Shown: positions 22,123 through 37,204 of the stretch, piece after piece
How the letters are laid out: the number at the start of each line of letters is the position of its first letter
Position numbering within the stretch: the first letter of the stretch is position 1
NCBI GenBank assembly: GCA_047495785.1
Contig: JBLDXI010000017.1
Span: 3,658,001-3,722,000 of the forward strand
Length of the DNA stretch: 64,000 bases
Reading direction: 5' to 3'
Origin: Lepidodermella squamata
Taxonomy: Eukaryota > Gastrotricha
Position numbers and translations under genes: made by a program
Notes under the pieces: model-generated
Told to the model about the DNA's origin: nothing
The model's database searches: none
Seen by the model: the letters and a program-made list of their open reading frames with translations, nothing else

Positions 22123-22393
22123 TGAAAGGTAGCCGAGCTGCCTTGACCTGGTTCGTTGGTTAACACAAGACGACTGAATGCCCAAATAACCACGTTTATT
22201 GCTAATAAGGATAATCACTAGTAACGAGCAACGAGCCCAAATGAATATAATTGGCGCATATTTATACGCTGGAAGCTGCGCCATTCATGCTTCCAGCGAC
22301 GCCACGTGGCACTAGCCCAATCGCCTGCGGCAAATAATAAGCATGAAGGACGAATGAATATAGAATACAATGAATAAGCCTAGACCCCTTACA
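22123..22393 (-). repeat. 5' LTR (right), 271 bp
   Basis: Matches the left LTR at 14511-14781 throughout. It is the promoter-bearing copy for the minus-strand element. Confidence 0.92.
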
Positions 22394-22398
22394 AGTAG
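22394..22398. repeat. Target-site duplication AGTAG, right copy
   Basis: Pairs with 14506-14510. Confidence 0.85.
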
Positions 22399-22755
22399 TA
22401 TTATACCATATGAAGATATTTTTAGTTTTTAACGTCAGAGACTTTAAGCAGAAAATTCAAACAAATCGACTGGGAATAAAACATGCTTTTGGAATGTCTC
22501 TTTCAAACCACGCAATTTATCGGCCATCAGTTGATAGTTTATTATTGCGAGTTAAATCTTTATTACTCCTATCATCGTTTTATTTTGGGCCAGGACATCC
22601 TCACCTTGTTCACTATCTGTTAAACTGCTTCCAAAGTTGAAATCAAAGGACAAAGGAAGAATATTCTATTTTCGAAAACTTGGGATCCAGTTTTTAAGGA
22701 TTTCTCCGTTATTAGTGTATTATTTGATCCAACGTGATTTCATTTGACTTCCGCA
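22399..22755. other. Short flank upstream of the SEC14-domain gene
   Basis: About 0.36 kb between the element and the start codon. AT-rich, with no coding signal; it presumably contains what remains of the promoter. Confidence 0.4.
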
Positions 22756-25091
22756 ATGAAAATTTTGCTAACTGGTAATATTGATACTTGTTCAAATAAA
22801 TGTCAGTGACTGAACTATTTTTTACAGGAAGTACTGATATTTACGGACACGCACTGCTTTATATGTTTCTCAGAAGCGGAGGAACTGAAAATATCGCTAA
22901 TAATGCGACTGGAGATCGTTCATTTGTCCATAATCAACTCAGACCTTGCTTGAACATATTGAGTACGAACCCCTCGACTTGCGGAATATCGGTGGTTATT
23001 GATTTCCGAGATGCAACGTCCGCTGACGTGTTGCACACTGTCATCTCATCATTAATTATGACGGTAAGGAGATTTTATGCTGTGTATGGTGTATAGCTTG
23101 TATGTGTATGGTTGAAATGATGCAGTGTTGGAAATTCGGAATCAGTCCATGCCATGTCTATATACTCTCTATTTGATTTTCAGAACGAACTATGCCCAAA
23201 TATAGCCCTGTGTTATGCTATCGAGCCATCGTCGCGTCAGTTACGCCGTGCTCTCTGCCGACTGGTTAAGTGTGGCACTGAAGATTCGGGGAGAAATACA
23301 TCTACATTTAAGATTCCATTTCAGGTTCGATTTCTAAAATTTACCTATCGGATCCTTAATCTAGCTTTTCAGATAATGATTTTCTCAAACCAAAAAGGAC
23401 TTAAAGACCATATAAAGCCACAAATGTTACCAGAGGAACTTGGCGGTACTTTGCTGTTTGACGAAGTTTCTTACCTGCTGCAGATTGTAATTCCTTTAAT
23501 TTCTCTCTGGAAAGAAATAGTTCAAATCTTTTATATCTAGGCCGTCGTGGACACATTTGGGAAATTGAAAGCTTCAATTGCTGCGATGCATTCTTTCATT
23601 GAAAGTGCCTCTAATGGCGATATTCTGGATGGCGATGTATCATCATGGTTTGTTGATATTTTAAATTTACAAACCCTAGAATGATTGTTTGATACTGATT
23701 TTTCCACAGCGTAGAACAATTTTCGCAGTTGAGAGAGCAGGCCTTTGGGTTATATTCCCACCTGAAAAACGCTAACTTTGAAAAATTCGACCCGTTTCCG
23801 ATATTCCGAGTATGTTTGATTCAAACTATGCTAGATGAACAAATTAAAATGTTTTCATATTCAGAAACTGTTCGCAGAAGGTGACAGCTTACATTCTTTG
23901 GCTACACAAATACGAGCAATGCTGATTGAAAGGCAGCATCGGCTGAACGCATTTTCTTCATTGTGTTCCAAGCTTGGAGAAGTTGTGACGCCAATTTTCT
24001 TTTTTCTATGTTACATATATAATTATAGGCGGAAAATATCCTTCATGTTCTGGAGCAATTTTTATCAAATGCGAAAGAAAATCCGCTATCTTTACAGAAT
24101 GAAGGGTTTATAGCTGATCATTATTTGGTGAGTTATCAATCGAGTCCCTTAGTCACTTCTCGACTCTTATCGTCTGATAGATTGGACAGTTTTTCACTCG
24201 GGACAACCCTGAGAACGGCTTCGTCATGATGCTATCCGATCTGCGATATCTTTTGGAATCTGCTGACAACATCGCTGATGTTCAGCTTTCAAGTCAGTTG
24301 AAAACCGCCTTCGATTTGACGAGTCTTCTTGACCAGCTGGATCGTGTTGATAATCTATACTCGCAAGTGAAAGAATTTTTCCGTCCACCAACCCAATCTC
24401 AACCACCAATACAACAGACAAATGAGGCAAGTTTTCATTCCAGCATCATTCCTGCCTTAAAGTTATTCATGCATTCAGCCTCTTGAGGTGAGCTGTGCAT
24501 CCTCCCCCTGCCCTCCCAGCTCAAGCTCTATGTCCAGAGCTAGTTCGAACAACAAAACATCAATTATGACACCCAGCATCCCGGAGGTGTCTCCTATAGC
24601 TGGAGCAAGCCATGATAAAGCTTCATCCGAGCAAAACTTGACATCTGAAGGTGACTGGGCTAATGAGAAAGATTTCGGGTTAGGCAAAAGTCCATCTTTG
24701 ATTACAGTTCGGAGATTGATGCCAGAAAATGCGAAGCATACTGAAGGTGAACAGTTTACCTCGAACTCTTATTCTGCGAAGCCGTCCGTCCAACCATTGA
24801 TTCAGCGAAGACAGTAAGTGATTTCAATAAATTATGATCATTTAAAGTCACTCTGTGATTAGGATTACCGCCGCTCCATCGCCACTGCGACCATGCCTTG
24901 CTCTCTTGAATGAGGTTGTTTTTAAATTTGAGGCGCGAGTCGAAACCATATGCAACTCGCAACCAGCGATAAAACGATCGAGTGAAGCTGTTGCTGAGGC
25001 TAAAATTCTGCTGGAAAAGCTGACACTAATGCAGAAGAATATGTCCGACAGTGTGAAAAATACCGGCAGACTAATGAGTATTTCAAATTGA
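22756..25091 (+). CDS. SEC14 (CRAL-TRIO-like) plus spectrin-like protein, SESTD1 or Dbl-family N-terminus type
   Basis: Eleven exons join in frame to 581 residues: 22756-22774, 22828-23063, 23184-23324, 23373-23486, 23541-23647, 23710-23809, 23865-23984, 24029-24127, 24181-24426, 24479-24813 and 24863-25091. Residues from about 15 to 170 follow the SEC14 fold seen in SESTD1, kalirin and Dbs: a tripartite ISVVIDFRDATSADVLHTVI and, later, LPEELGGTLLFDE. Helical, spectrin-like sequence follows (RQHRLNAFSSLCSKLGEAEN), then a low-complexity Ser/Pro segment and a terminal helix. No RhoGEF domain is present. Such SEC14 domains bind phosphoinositides. Family assignment is from motif shape, not a strong match. 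The tenth intron boundary is clear; exon 7 could end at 23981 or 23984. Intron 9 is of GC-AG type. Confidence 0.6.
24427..24478 (+). other. 52-bp GC-AG intron in the SEC14-domain gene
   Basis: The exon ends AATGAG and is followed by GCAAGT, with acceptor CATTCAG at 24472-24478. Without removal the frame meets TGA at 24484-24486; removing it keeps the frame open. Confidence 0.75.
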
Positions 25092-26547
25092 GTTGTTGAG
25101 CTTGATATTTACGATATATTACCTCACTTTTGCACGATCGATTGGCGATTTATATATCCTGATTGACTTGAAATGCACATCCAAATAAAATTCGACACAA
25201 ACCAGTTTTGTTGGCTAGGAATAATTGTGTTTAAACGCGGTTTTCGGCAGGTTTAAGAAATTCCAGGGCTATAGCTATCATTTCAGGGTCCGGCATAAAA
25301 ACCATGTGGTGCTTTATGTGATTCATGTTCTTTTATTTTCATCTTCGACTTGCCACAAGCAAGGAACGGAAATAATCAAATCAAGATGATTGAATTTTCG
25401 TTAATATCAAAGTCATCAATGAAACAAGAAGTAATAAGTTATAATATTCAGACGCTCAAAACTCAATATTTAAACGTTAGTCGGTGACAATATCAATAAA
25501 TTGTTGGGATTGATGACGACGGGACTATACAATACATAAAATATCAAAAATGGCTGTTACAATGCAAGGTAACGACTAATTGCTGATGAGAAGAATACTG
25601 CAGCTGTAAAATTAAAATTTGAAATAGACTAAAAACAAGAGATAGGCAATTTTGATTATGCCTGACTCACAACTTGGCGCTGGGATACGCGGTGAAGTAT
25701 TTTGAATTGTGGAAACAAAAATCAAGCATGAGCGCGTAATTTCGAAAAGAAATGAATCAAACCATGCATATTCTGGTATGTGGCTACCGATCTCTCAACT
25801 ATGAAGCAATATTAATGAAGCTTGAAGTTGTCGAGCAACATTTCCTTTGATATAACCAGACTTTGATTACATAAGGAATAAAAACGCGTGTCAATGATTC
25901 GAAAATCTTTTTACGGGTTCAGAATCGATGAATTCACTCGAGATGAACAGTCACTTATCAGAATATAAATAATTGCTAAATAGTTGCCGCATGATAGGGT
26001 AGAATTAAAAAAATCACCAACAAGAGTACAATAGAAATGTTGCCCCAATTCTCTCGGCTTCAAGATTAAAATATTACGTGATTATCATACGAACACACGG
26101 ATTCGAACAAAAAAAGAGGCGCAGCACTAACGACGGGCAAGCTAGTGGCTCGGAAGATGAAAGCTGAGAGAGATAGGTAAATAATTAAGGATCGCCCGCT
26201 CTTGCTGCTTTATTTTTATTGCTACTTTAAAATAGGAGACTATCGATGGGCTCTGCTGATCACGAGTTATTGTCGGCCCGATACAAAACTAAAACATTTT
26301 CAGGTAATTCTCATATCTCGATAAAACATGATAGGTCAAAAAATGACCCGCAGATTGGATCTTCTAATTCCCTTAAGAGTAACTGCCGTGAGGCGCAAGC
26401 TGGGCGAAATAATATGATACACGAAATCTAAGTCAGCTTTCGACTGTTTGACGCTAATATCTTGATTGACAGGAGAGACATTTATGTTGGACAATATAAC
26501 GAAGCAAGACGCCAAAAACGGCAGCTGGTCGTGATATTCATCAGCGA
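25092..26547. other. Intergenic region between convergent SEC14 and SIX genes
   Basis: About 1.45 kb of AT-rich sequence. It holds the two 3'UTRs at most; no coding exon or repeat was recognised. Confidence 0.5.
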
Positions 26548-28452
<1,905 letters not shown>

Positions 28453-31328
28453 ATATGCAACGCTAACAACGCTTGATCATTTTTTCATGAAAAACCTATT
28501 TGATTAATGTACCACATATGGACAAGTGTGAAATTTGAAATTTGATGACCGCCAATAGAAAGTAACCAGTTCGCTGCTCCAGAAAAATGATAGTTTCACG
28601 TTGTTATTGAATTTCAACGACCACAAAAAAGTCTCTGTAGGGCAGCAATTCTTGCTACGACGAAGAGACTCAGACGACACAGCGATGATGAGGCTGTTAG
28701 CGAGGGGGCGTCGCGCGTGGTTATGACCGCTAATAAACAGGCGCAGAAACGTGCCGATCGGCGACGATGACGCTGCGCAAAATAGTGGTGTCGAAGAGGC
28801 GCAACCGAGTTAACACGCGCGTGATGAAACCTGATAGCGGGCGCCTAGCTGCGCGCGCGCGCGGCTAATCAGCAATGATCGATTTCGAAGAAGCGGGTGC
28901 TACAAAGCATGTGCCATGCATGAGGAGATAGAAGAGAAAAAACGAGCGGGCGCTGAAAACGCAGGGGCGTGCGAGAGTGGCTCGAACCACGGCGCTGGAA
29001 CAATGCGCCGGGCATATTTGCGAACGACCAGCGCGGCTGTCTAAAATAATGAATTGGCCGAGCGGCGAAACACCGGATATAATGACGGTGACGATGATAG
29101 GCGGGCAAAACCGCCGGTGACCAGCCGCCACCCAGCGGCGTACCTGTTCCCGCTGCTGTTTGAGACACGCATTAACAGCTGTGCTGGAGAGAGAGAGATG
29201 GCTGGCCGCGATGGCAGCCCGCGGCGGGCGCATCGGCCTTCGAGGCCGCGTTGAGTACCATTTATTACAAAGGACATACGCTCGTCGCTGGCACGCTGCC
29301 GTTCTGCTGCGCCGATGGCCGCCTCGCGATGAGAAACCGATGTGTGCCGTCGCCGTCGGAGTCTTCGTACTTGACGGCGGCGCTGCCAAGTGGTTTTTAC
29401 GATGCGCGCAAAAACTACGCCACCGCCGTGCGCACCGGCAGCCTAGTTCCCGGTTGCCGAAGTCAAACATAAGACCGGTGGTAGTGGCTAATGCTGAAGC
29501 GATGACACGGGCCCCGCTGCGGCGCGTCCAAGCAAAAAGTCAAACAACGTCGGTTATTTATGCACTCGAACGCTGAGCAAATGTGCACACACCGCGCCGC
29601 GCCGCATATCAATATTGCTCGTCGTCAGGCTTTGCTGCCTCTCGATGGCTCTTGTCGTTGTCTCATTCCCATGCCTAAAAAAGTAGCCGCACTACAGCCG
29701 CGCTGTATGCACATGCGCCAAAAAACACGCTTGACAGCCAGCGCGTGCGTGTGTCTATGTGTGTGTGATACCTGTGCTCAAGACGATGAAATCGTTTGAG
29801 CCAAAAAAAGACGTGAGTCCATTCGTGTTCTCGGCTAAGCTGCGTTCGACGCGATTTTTCGGATAAATAACAATCAACAAAAAGGTGCTAATGGCTCCGC
29901 GGCGCCAGGTAGCAAAAATAAATAAACGCGCCAAAAGATGCGCAGTGCATCATCATCATCATCAATTTAGCCGCATCAGGTCTATCGCGGCGCTGATTAC
30001 TACGTATTGTTGTTAATAGCAGCCGAATTGCAGCCAAATTAGAGACATGCTGGTGAATAGCAAAAATAAAGGGCCGAATATAAGGCGGGAGGTACTTGCG
30101 CGCGGTAATGATCATTATCTCACCGTGTTGAACACGCGCTTTTACGACGCTGAGTATAACCATTTTTTCACAAGCGCCCCATGTACCGCGATCTTGCATG
30201 CTGTAATACCTCTTGCCGGCCTGGCAAAAACGAAGCAACAACTGCGCTATTTACATTCAGAAACATAAACAGACAGCTTTTGCTTAGTTTCCAGCCTGCT
30301 CATCGATGGCTAGTGGGCAGGGCGTAATGGCGTACCTGGACGCGATTGCATCGCTCTGGGTGCTTGCCATTAGCCGTCACTCCGCCGATGAGCTACATTG
30401 GGCTGGGGCCGCAATGTTACTTGGGAAAAAATTTAGCGACGAAAAGCTGTTCGATGGAAAGCTGAAAATCACACGATTCGACGAGAGCGGCGTCTGTAAA
30501 CCAGCGTGTGATGCCTTTGAGGCGCGGCTGTTATCCGATCCGGCTGCAAATGGTGCGCTAAATTTTATTGGGCGTTGCAACAATTTCGCTGCACATCGAC
30601 AGCAGCGGCCGGCGAGCAGTTTGCGCTACGATAATTAGATTACACGTGACTGAAGCGCGGGTGCGATGCCTTATCCAGAGCCATCAAAATTTCAGACCGC
30701 AGTGCTCTATTGCACAAGCGACTGCAGATATTATCGCTACAAACTGCTGTTTCAGCAATGGCAACGGAAACAATGATCGAATTTGAGCTATATTCCACAT
30801 TTGAAATATTAAATCTAAATGTTCTCTCGGGCCGCGCACCAGGTATACTTTAAAAAAGTGCAACTGTTCGCAAGAACTTGGGGAGTCAGTTCGATTGAGG
30901 TGCACTTTGGGGCTGATATTTTTATTCAAACTTAATTTTTCTTCCTTCATTAGGCAAATTCAGCATAAACGGCATCGGTATTAGTCATCTGCTTCCGTGA
31001 ATGCCAAATTAAGTGTATATCATTTTGTACTCGCTTTTACCAACCCGGTAAAACGGAATGTCAGCAACGTGCGCTGTTGAAAAACATCATTTTTTGTTTT
31101 GCAGTGTTTTATTATACAAAGTCATGTATGGAATATTATGGACAACAGCAGAAGCATTTCGAGGCATATGAAAAAACGAAGAATTAAACCATTTATTTTA
31201 ATAACGATTCGCTTGAAAAAACACAAGCTGCAAGAGCATTTTGAAGTCACGGTAATAATCTCATCAACGCGATCCGAAACCAAAATATATTGGTGCAAAC
31301 AATAAATAATCCGCAAATCAAAGCATGA
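28453..31328. other. Gene-free upstream region of the SIX gene
   Basis: About 2.9 kb. From roughly 28640 to 30700 it is clearly richer in G+C and CG dinucleotides, with CGCGCG runs near 28850, a short (CAT)5 at 29948-29962, and open frames that look like by-products of composition. The likely content is promoter and enhancer DNA of the SIX gene and the 3'UTR of the acyltransferase. Confidence 0.5.
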
Positions 31329-34300
31329 TTAAACTTTCGCTGTTTCCTTCTTTTTGATTTCGCCAAAGCCTTCAATCAAAGATTTTATTTTACACAACGA
31401 GAGCTCGATATTTTGCAAAAGCAAAGGCGCATTCGTATTAGGGCGATCCGATAGAAAGGCCAGTGTGAAAAAGGCAAGTTCGTCGCCATTCGACGCGTAG
31501 AATACACCGTAGCCACCGTAGTTCATCGGAACACAGCATCCAAGTTCGCCATAGTTGCCCGAGTACGAAGTTGAGAGTCGGAATGACCCATCACCTATGA
31601 AAAAAAGGAAATTCAATCATGATTCATTGGAACGGATGGATGATAAAAAATACCTCCGGCAAGTTTCCAACTTGGATCAGAAAATATTTCAGGCACAGGT
31701 TTTTCCGGAAACTTCGATGCAGCCAAGTATCGTAGTGCAAGTAAATGCCGGTCTAATCCTTTGCCGCGGGAGCACACTAAATCACAAATGTTGAAAGACA
31801 AGGCATTGGCATAATGAACGTAGCAATTTTCAGTAGAGACTCGGAATTGAGTTAGTGATTAAAAGTGACACAACAACGCTAAGAAGAACCAACAAAGTTT
31901 CAAATTAAAAGGGGTCAACTTATTAATTAATACGCACCACTTTCTGCTTCTTCGGGACAATCTCTAATTCAATTTCTTACTTTTTCTAATTTGTGATGGA
32001 TTTGTGGAAATGATACTTCTGAAATACAGTGAAAATTATCGTAACCGGACAACTTTGGGTGGCTCGATCCGATAGCGCGGACTTACTAATTTCATGTGAT
32101 AAACAAGAATCTCCTGAACGGACTGGACTGGTAGTCTCAAGCCTCAAGCCTCAACCAGACCAATTTTGGGGTCAAAGTCCAGTTTGGGCATGAAAAAGAG
32201 GAAACTTTTATACAGGATTTGGAGAAATTCCAGCACTTGCCAGATAAGAGTCGCTTTATAAATTCTGGATCGCCGAATCATCCCGTATCGATTATGAAAT
32301 TCGATTTTAGGTATACACAGATTTGTGACTTTGTTACCCAAAAATATTTAAAATCTTGTAGAATGTGTAAATCCTAAATTTGTCTATATAATTCCTATCG
32401 CCCCAAGTCATTTTACCTTAGTCCGATTTAGATAACTTTCACTAGATACAAAAAAACAGCATGAATGCTTCAAAGTGGTCCAAAAGGTCTGGTAGAAAAT
32501 CATCCGAAGAACCAAACTTTCAATGTGGAATCCCAGTCGATACGCGATAACTTGAGAGACTCATGACCTATTTCCCGGACGACTCTCGTGCACAGTTTGA
32601 CGCTTCTATTGAGCCCTAATTTCAGGAATGTAACGTTTAGTAGCTATTTTTAGACGAACGCTGACGAATTCAGCACCAGCTCAAGTTACTAATACGCCTG
32701 CCCAAACGACAGGTATATGGCTTATAAATCTCGTGACGCAAGTCGACGGTGCAAAGAATATTTTTAGGAATAGGAAAAATAATTACGAGATGTCAACTGC
32801 GTGTGATTGTCATGTGCTGCTTTGAACAGGCGCCACTGCTCAGAAAGTGGTAAAGGAGGAACGCTAACTGCAGATCGACAGAACGCCAGCATCGGTTTCG
32901 TCAAGCTGCGAATAGTTTCCGTCCGACCTGTCATGAGCCAATTAATAAAACGAGGTCAAGAAAACTTGAAGGGAAATTCCTTACCATGGTAATATCTTCG
33001 AGTGGATGCTGTTTTATACACAGTCGCTAGCGTTCCATGAGTACGAAGATGAGCCATTTGCAAGGCGATTTGAGCAACCGAATCAATAGACAAGCCATAA
33101 TTGTTCGTGAACTTGGATCCAAACAGCAGGCACTGGTTGTGAGCTATGTCGACATTATTCGCGAACGCTCTCGTGATTGCGAGGTTCTGTGATTACACTT
33201 TAGGACATCCACAAACTACAGTTTTTTGTGAAACTATACCCGGTAGATAACCTCATGCGCATAATTCTCATCGAGACCGTCGAAAACGAGCTCTTCCGGT
33301 GGCCGTACAGCTTGTGGAGTTTCAGGCATTCGCGTCATTCCTACCGCGCCATTAAACTTCGGAACTATAACATTGTCAACGTAATAGCCAACGACGCACT
33401 GAGATATGGCAACTTTAAGCAAAGATTCAGTGAAATGGTATTTGGATATACATGAATGATTCCTTCGACGGGAGTATGTTCACAGTAAGAGTTTACACGG
33501 CCATCTGGATACATCACATAGCTCGCAGTTTTATCGGCCCATCGATTTTCCGGGTTTCCGAACAAGGAAGTCCAGGTCCTATAAAAGTTACCTTACGATA
33601 ACCAAGTAACGGAAGTAGAAACTTACATTTGTGCAATGCTTCGAGGATTTGAATCCTCGAGAATCAAACAAAAAATCGAATTCTCAATTTTTGTGAAGTT
33701 ATCCGCGTTACGCTTGCTTTTTTCATCGAGCCATGATCTGAGCTTGGCCCACCTGAAAATCACAATTGGTTGCTTATTTCTCATATTCATTTCAGATGGT
33801 AACTAACTCGTCGCGGTTCGCGTATGTCATCGACCCTAAGCCAAGGCATTTCCCCTTCTCGCGAACAATGTCAATAATGTTGACTATTTGCCGATGAATT
33901 TGAACTGGGTTCAGCCCAAGCGCATCAATTGAAAATAATCGGTTTCCACAGATAACAATGACGTTTGATGGACACGATTGAGATTCCTCTAGGGTCCGAA
34001 AATTCATCAAATATTGATCAACGCCGATGCATGGTCGTCGGCAAGCGTTGAAAACTGATCGAAATTGATTCATTGAGAAAAATTCCTTGCGAGCGTTCTG
34101 TTCAGGCTTGATTACACTGTTCGAGCGCAGCACTTTCCAATACTCATAGATCGAAAATATGAAAACTGCAGCATTCCACGGCAACACATCACTTTCGCTT
34201 TTCAAATCGGCAGCAGTCAACAGCGGGTAAAGCCGTTTTGGCCCGCCATAATTTATCCAAAGTGCTGAAGATTCACGCATTGACAAGTAGGCATGTAACC

Positions 34301-34568
34301 AGTATGGCTCAAGCCAATTACGCTGCTTTGCCGCTTCCGCGACAAATATTTCTTGCAATTGACGACCATCGCTACTCTGAAAGCTATCAACTATTTTCTT
34401 CGTCGTGGCGAATCGACGTTGTCGTTCGTCATCAGAAAACGAATCGCACATCAACACAGCTTCAACAGACTCCAGATACATTTTCAAAGTGTGATCTAAT
34501 TCTGGAATTGGTAGTGATGGCAAAGACTCGTCTTGACCAAATGTTGTAAAAGGCTCCGAGGATGCCAT
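31329..34568 (-). CDS. Carnitine O-octanoyltransferase (peroxisomal carnitine acyltransferase)
   Basis: Moves medium-chain acyl groups between CoA and carnitine so that peroxisomal beta-oxidation products can leave. Eight exons, 34568-33808, 33752-33627, 33578-33452, 33398-33252, 33186-32985, 32927-32787, 31776-31654 and 31594-31329, give 630 residues; human CROT is about 612. The N-terminus TFGQDESLPSLPIPEL and KMYLESV are close to CROT rather than CPT1/2, and there is no membrane or mitochondrial presequence. RNWLEPYWL, SMNQFRSVFNACRRP and RGKGLDRHLLAL are family signatures. The catalytic histidine is His330 in SYCEHTPVEG. The C-terminus ends in Ala-Lys-Val, close to but not a canonical peroxisomal targeting tripeptide. 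Intron 6 is about 1 kb. Confidence 0.92.
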
Positions 34569-34758
34569 ACTTGAAAATAGTGAAAGAAAAAGTCTAAATA
34601 TGTACGTATTAAGCAGATATTATAAATTTTACTGATTTTACTGATGAAGAGATATGTATCAGAAATATGGCAATTACAAAACCTTGAGCAAATACTTTGC
34701 AGACAGATCATCAGATCAAACAAAACGTCAAAAATCAACAGGTAAGTTCTGGATATTT

Positions 34759-35742
34759 TCATCGCCAAGCATGAGCTGTGACGCCAAAATAGAATTCGGG
34801 CGGAGGGCGAAAATAAGGATCGCGCAGTGTCTGAAGCTCGCGATCGCTCAAAGCAGCAACAGATCCAGCGTTACCCAATCCAATTGCGTTACTTCCAGCA
34901 GATTCCGGTGGCGCAGCGGGGGCTTCCAATTCCTGACGGGTTACAGAAATAGTCGTTTCACGCCACCAATGATGGGGTGTTTCACTGGTCGCAGACACGT
35001 TGTCTCTATTGCTGGCAGAGTAGTTGGAATTTGAAAGAGAGCGGCGGTAGTCGAAGTTGAACTTTTTGGGCGGCAGCAATCTTCTCAGATCTTGATTTCG
35101 CTGAGGCAGATGATGATTTCGCTGATTAGGTTTATGGCCATAGATTACCAAATTCTTCTCTATTGCCGCCGTAACAGCCAATGGCATGCCACGATGCATT
35201 GCGCCGTTCAAGAACTTGATTGCGGAATCAGCATCGGTTTCGCTGTCGAAATACTGATAAAATATACACATTGCATCAAGACACATGTTAGGAATCAGGA
35301 ATCACTGTTGGCTATGCGTAAAATGGCGGCTTTACTGATAATAGAGTTATGGACATTATATTTTTCTAGCTCGCGGTTGGGGCACGTTCGACGACACACA
35401 TTGCCTGTGGTCGATGTGTGTTTACATATATGCCGTGACGTCTGAAATGCCCTGAGCGCGGGCAGCAGGTGTGAGCCCATAGCAGTTGTAGTGCTAGCAA
35501 ATGAGCCCATTGTGAAAAAATCAGCAATATGGGCCAGGCCGCCATTTTGACGCGTGGCTAACGAGTAGTTGATAACCTACCACGTATGCGTATCGCTTTG
35601 TTCCATTAATTTCCAAATCTGATGGCACGGAACCATACTGCTCAAACAGATTTCGAAGCTCGTGATAAGTTGTTTGATCCGAGATGGGAGTGACATGAAG
35701 TTTGAATCTGCCATCAGAAGTTGGCTTCAGGCTGCTAGACAT
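34759..35742 (-). CDS. Single-RRM RNA-binding protein
   Basis: Two exons, 35742-35581 and 35253-34759, give 218 residues. One RRM occupies roughly residues 10-85: RNP2 is KLHVTPIS and RNP1 is KRYAYVYFD, which spans the splice junction. The loop and helix pattern (YHELRNLFEQYGSV, DADSAIKFLNGA) is typical. The rest is basic and Asn/Ser-rich with no second domain. It should bind single-stranded RNA in the nucleus or cytoplasm. I cannot assign an orthologue. The start is the first ATG in the frame, 16 nt after a possible splice acceptor at 35759-35760. It is divergent from PRMT9. Confidence 0.78.
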
Positions 35743-37204
35743 TACAAAACCGAAGTGTCTATAAAACCGCAAGATAGCTTAGAACAAATCCTTTTCGTCA
35801 CTAGAGAATCAAGAAAAAAATGTGTTCTAGTTCCGCGACACGTGACATTCAGTTCAACCGATAATAATGAATAAGATAATCAGACTCTACCTAACTGAAG
35901 AATATTTAACACTGATCTAATAAGTAAAAGTAAGGCTATTTTTGTTATTGAGCTTTTGTTGAGAAGAGATTCTTTACATACTTTTTCTCAACGCGTTGGG
36001 TAGGGGATAGGGTACTGGCAATTGACAGGCCAGGCGCCGCGAACAATTCAACGAAATGAAAATAATGCCAGCGTGGGGGATGGTCAGAATAGCAGCTGAG
36101 ATGACTTGACTCGCTGCAAAGTTCTTCTACTGAACGCTCATAACCGATCGCGCGTGCTTAAATTGCACTACCATGGGCGTATAAGTTTTTCCCGTTGATT
36201 TTTTTCGAGCGAGAAACCTACATTCAATCGATAGAGAATTGGGCGATTTATATTTTGGCGTATAAACCGACATCATTATGAGAACTTAGCCTTTGACATG
36301 ACAGCGGACAGCGCGCGGTATTAAGGGAGCTTTCTGGCCAGGTCTTCAGGTCGGGGCTGAGCTTCAACAAACTTCAACTGACTTGAATTGTGACCTGTGG
36401 CGGGTTAACGCGCTAAATTCAAATTTTCAAAAAATTAATATATCAATAGTTTTGCAGGATTTTGTTTAGAAGATTTCAACACAAAACCCAAAAATTAATG
36501 CGAAAATGGAATGGTAAAACGCGTGTAATCTGGTCTCGACCCATCAGCTGTCAAGCCGCCCAAAATCACTGTTCGACGGTTTGCTTCATCGTCCTTGTGA
36601 TGAGTGATGACGACGGACGACGGGTTCTAGTTTAAAGCTTAAGCTGTTAGCTAAGCACTCAACAAGTTTTTACCTGTGAAAATACATTTACCGTTTACCT
36701 ACTGCAGTGTTTTGGGTTTCAAGTTTTGTCTTACCCTCATTTTAAAGAGCAAAAAACCGTCATCCTAACTTCCGCTGATTGTCGAATTTTGTCGATGAAT
36801 CTTAGCTAGGTAATTCGTAATTATTATTATTATCTCTCTCTCTGTAACCATGATACTTTCACGATACACTGCCCTTATGCTTATGTGTTGCGATCATTGG
36901 CCTCTCTTAATTGAGTTACATCCAACTGCCAACTTCAATTGTTTTAGAAATGCTAATCTAACGCCATGTGAAGTCTGTTATAAGCCACGGTTTCAACGTG
37001 TGCAGGCTTCGAGGAATGGAGAGGTATGGTTCTGTGTGTTTGTTTGCTCTTTCTTCTATGGAAAAATATCAGAGCTTGAACCGGTTCTTTATCATCATCT
37101 ATCATCTAAATCATCATCTCTATCTACATAGTATCTATATACTTATTTCATCTATATAATTTATATAAACATCTAGGGCAAGCCGTTTTAGTTATTATAT
37201 AGTA
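35743..37204. other. Shared upstream region of the RRM gene and PRMT9
   Basis: About 1.46 kb between divergent start codons, so it probably includes both promoters. A short (CT) run lies at about 36833-36842. No coding exon was recognised. Confidence 0.5.

Larger units (their letters stand above)
14511..22393 (-). mobile_element. Gypsy-type LTR retrotransposon, reverse-transcriptase core deleted
   Basis: A 7.9-kb element in minus orientation: LTR, primer-binding site, leader, gag, protease in the -1 frame, RNase H plus integrase, a third ORF, noncoding tail, purine tract, LTR. The 271-bp LTRs read as identical and are flanked by a 5-bp duplication, so insertion looks recent. The order protease, RNase H, integrase (after the RT position) places it in the Ty3/Gypsy group. 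The fingers and palm of reverse transcriptase, including the YxDD motif, are absent. Two segments of the element's own pol are duplicated in the same orientation at 19530-19656 and 21907-22098. The copy should be non-autonomous unless supplied in trans, or the rearrangement may be an assembly error. Confidence 0.9.

Noticed and set aside
28865-29576. Long open frames on both strands upstream of the SIX gene
   Set aside because: They lie in a GC- and CG-rich stretch where stops are scarce, overlap each other in several frames, and show no domain or splice logic.
33643-33664. Palindrome GAGGATT..AATCCTC, tRNA T-arm-like
   Set aside because: It lies inside a carnitine octanoyltransferase exon and no cloverleaf can be drawn around it.
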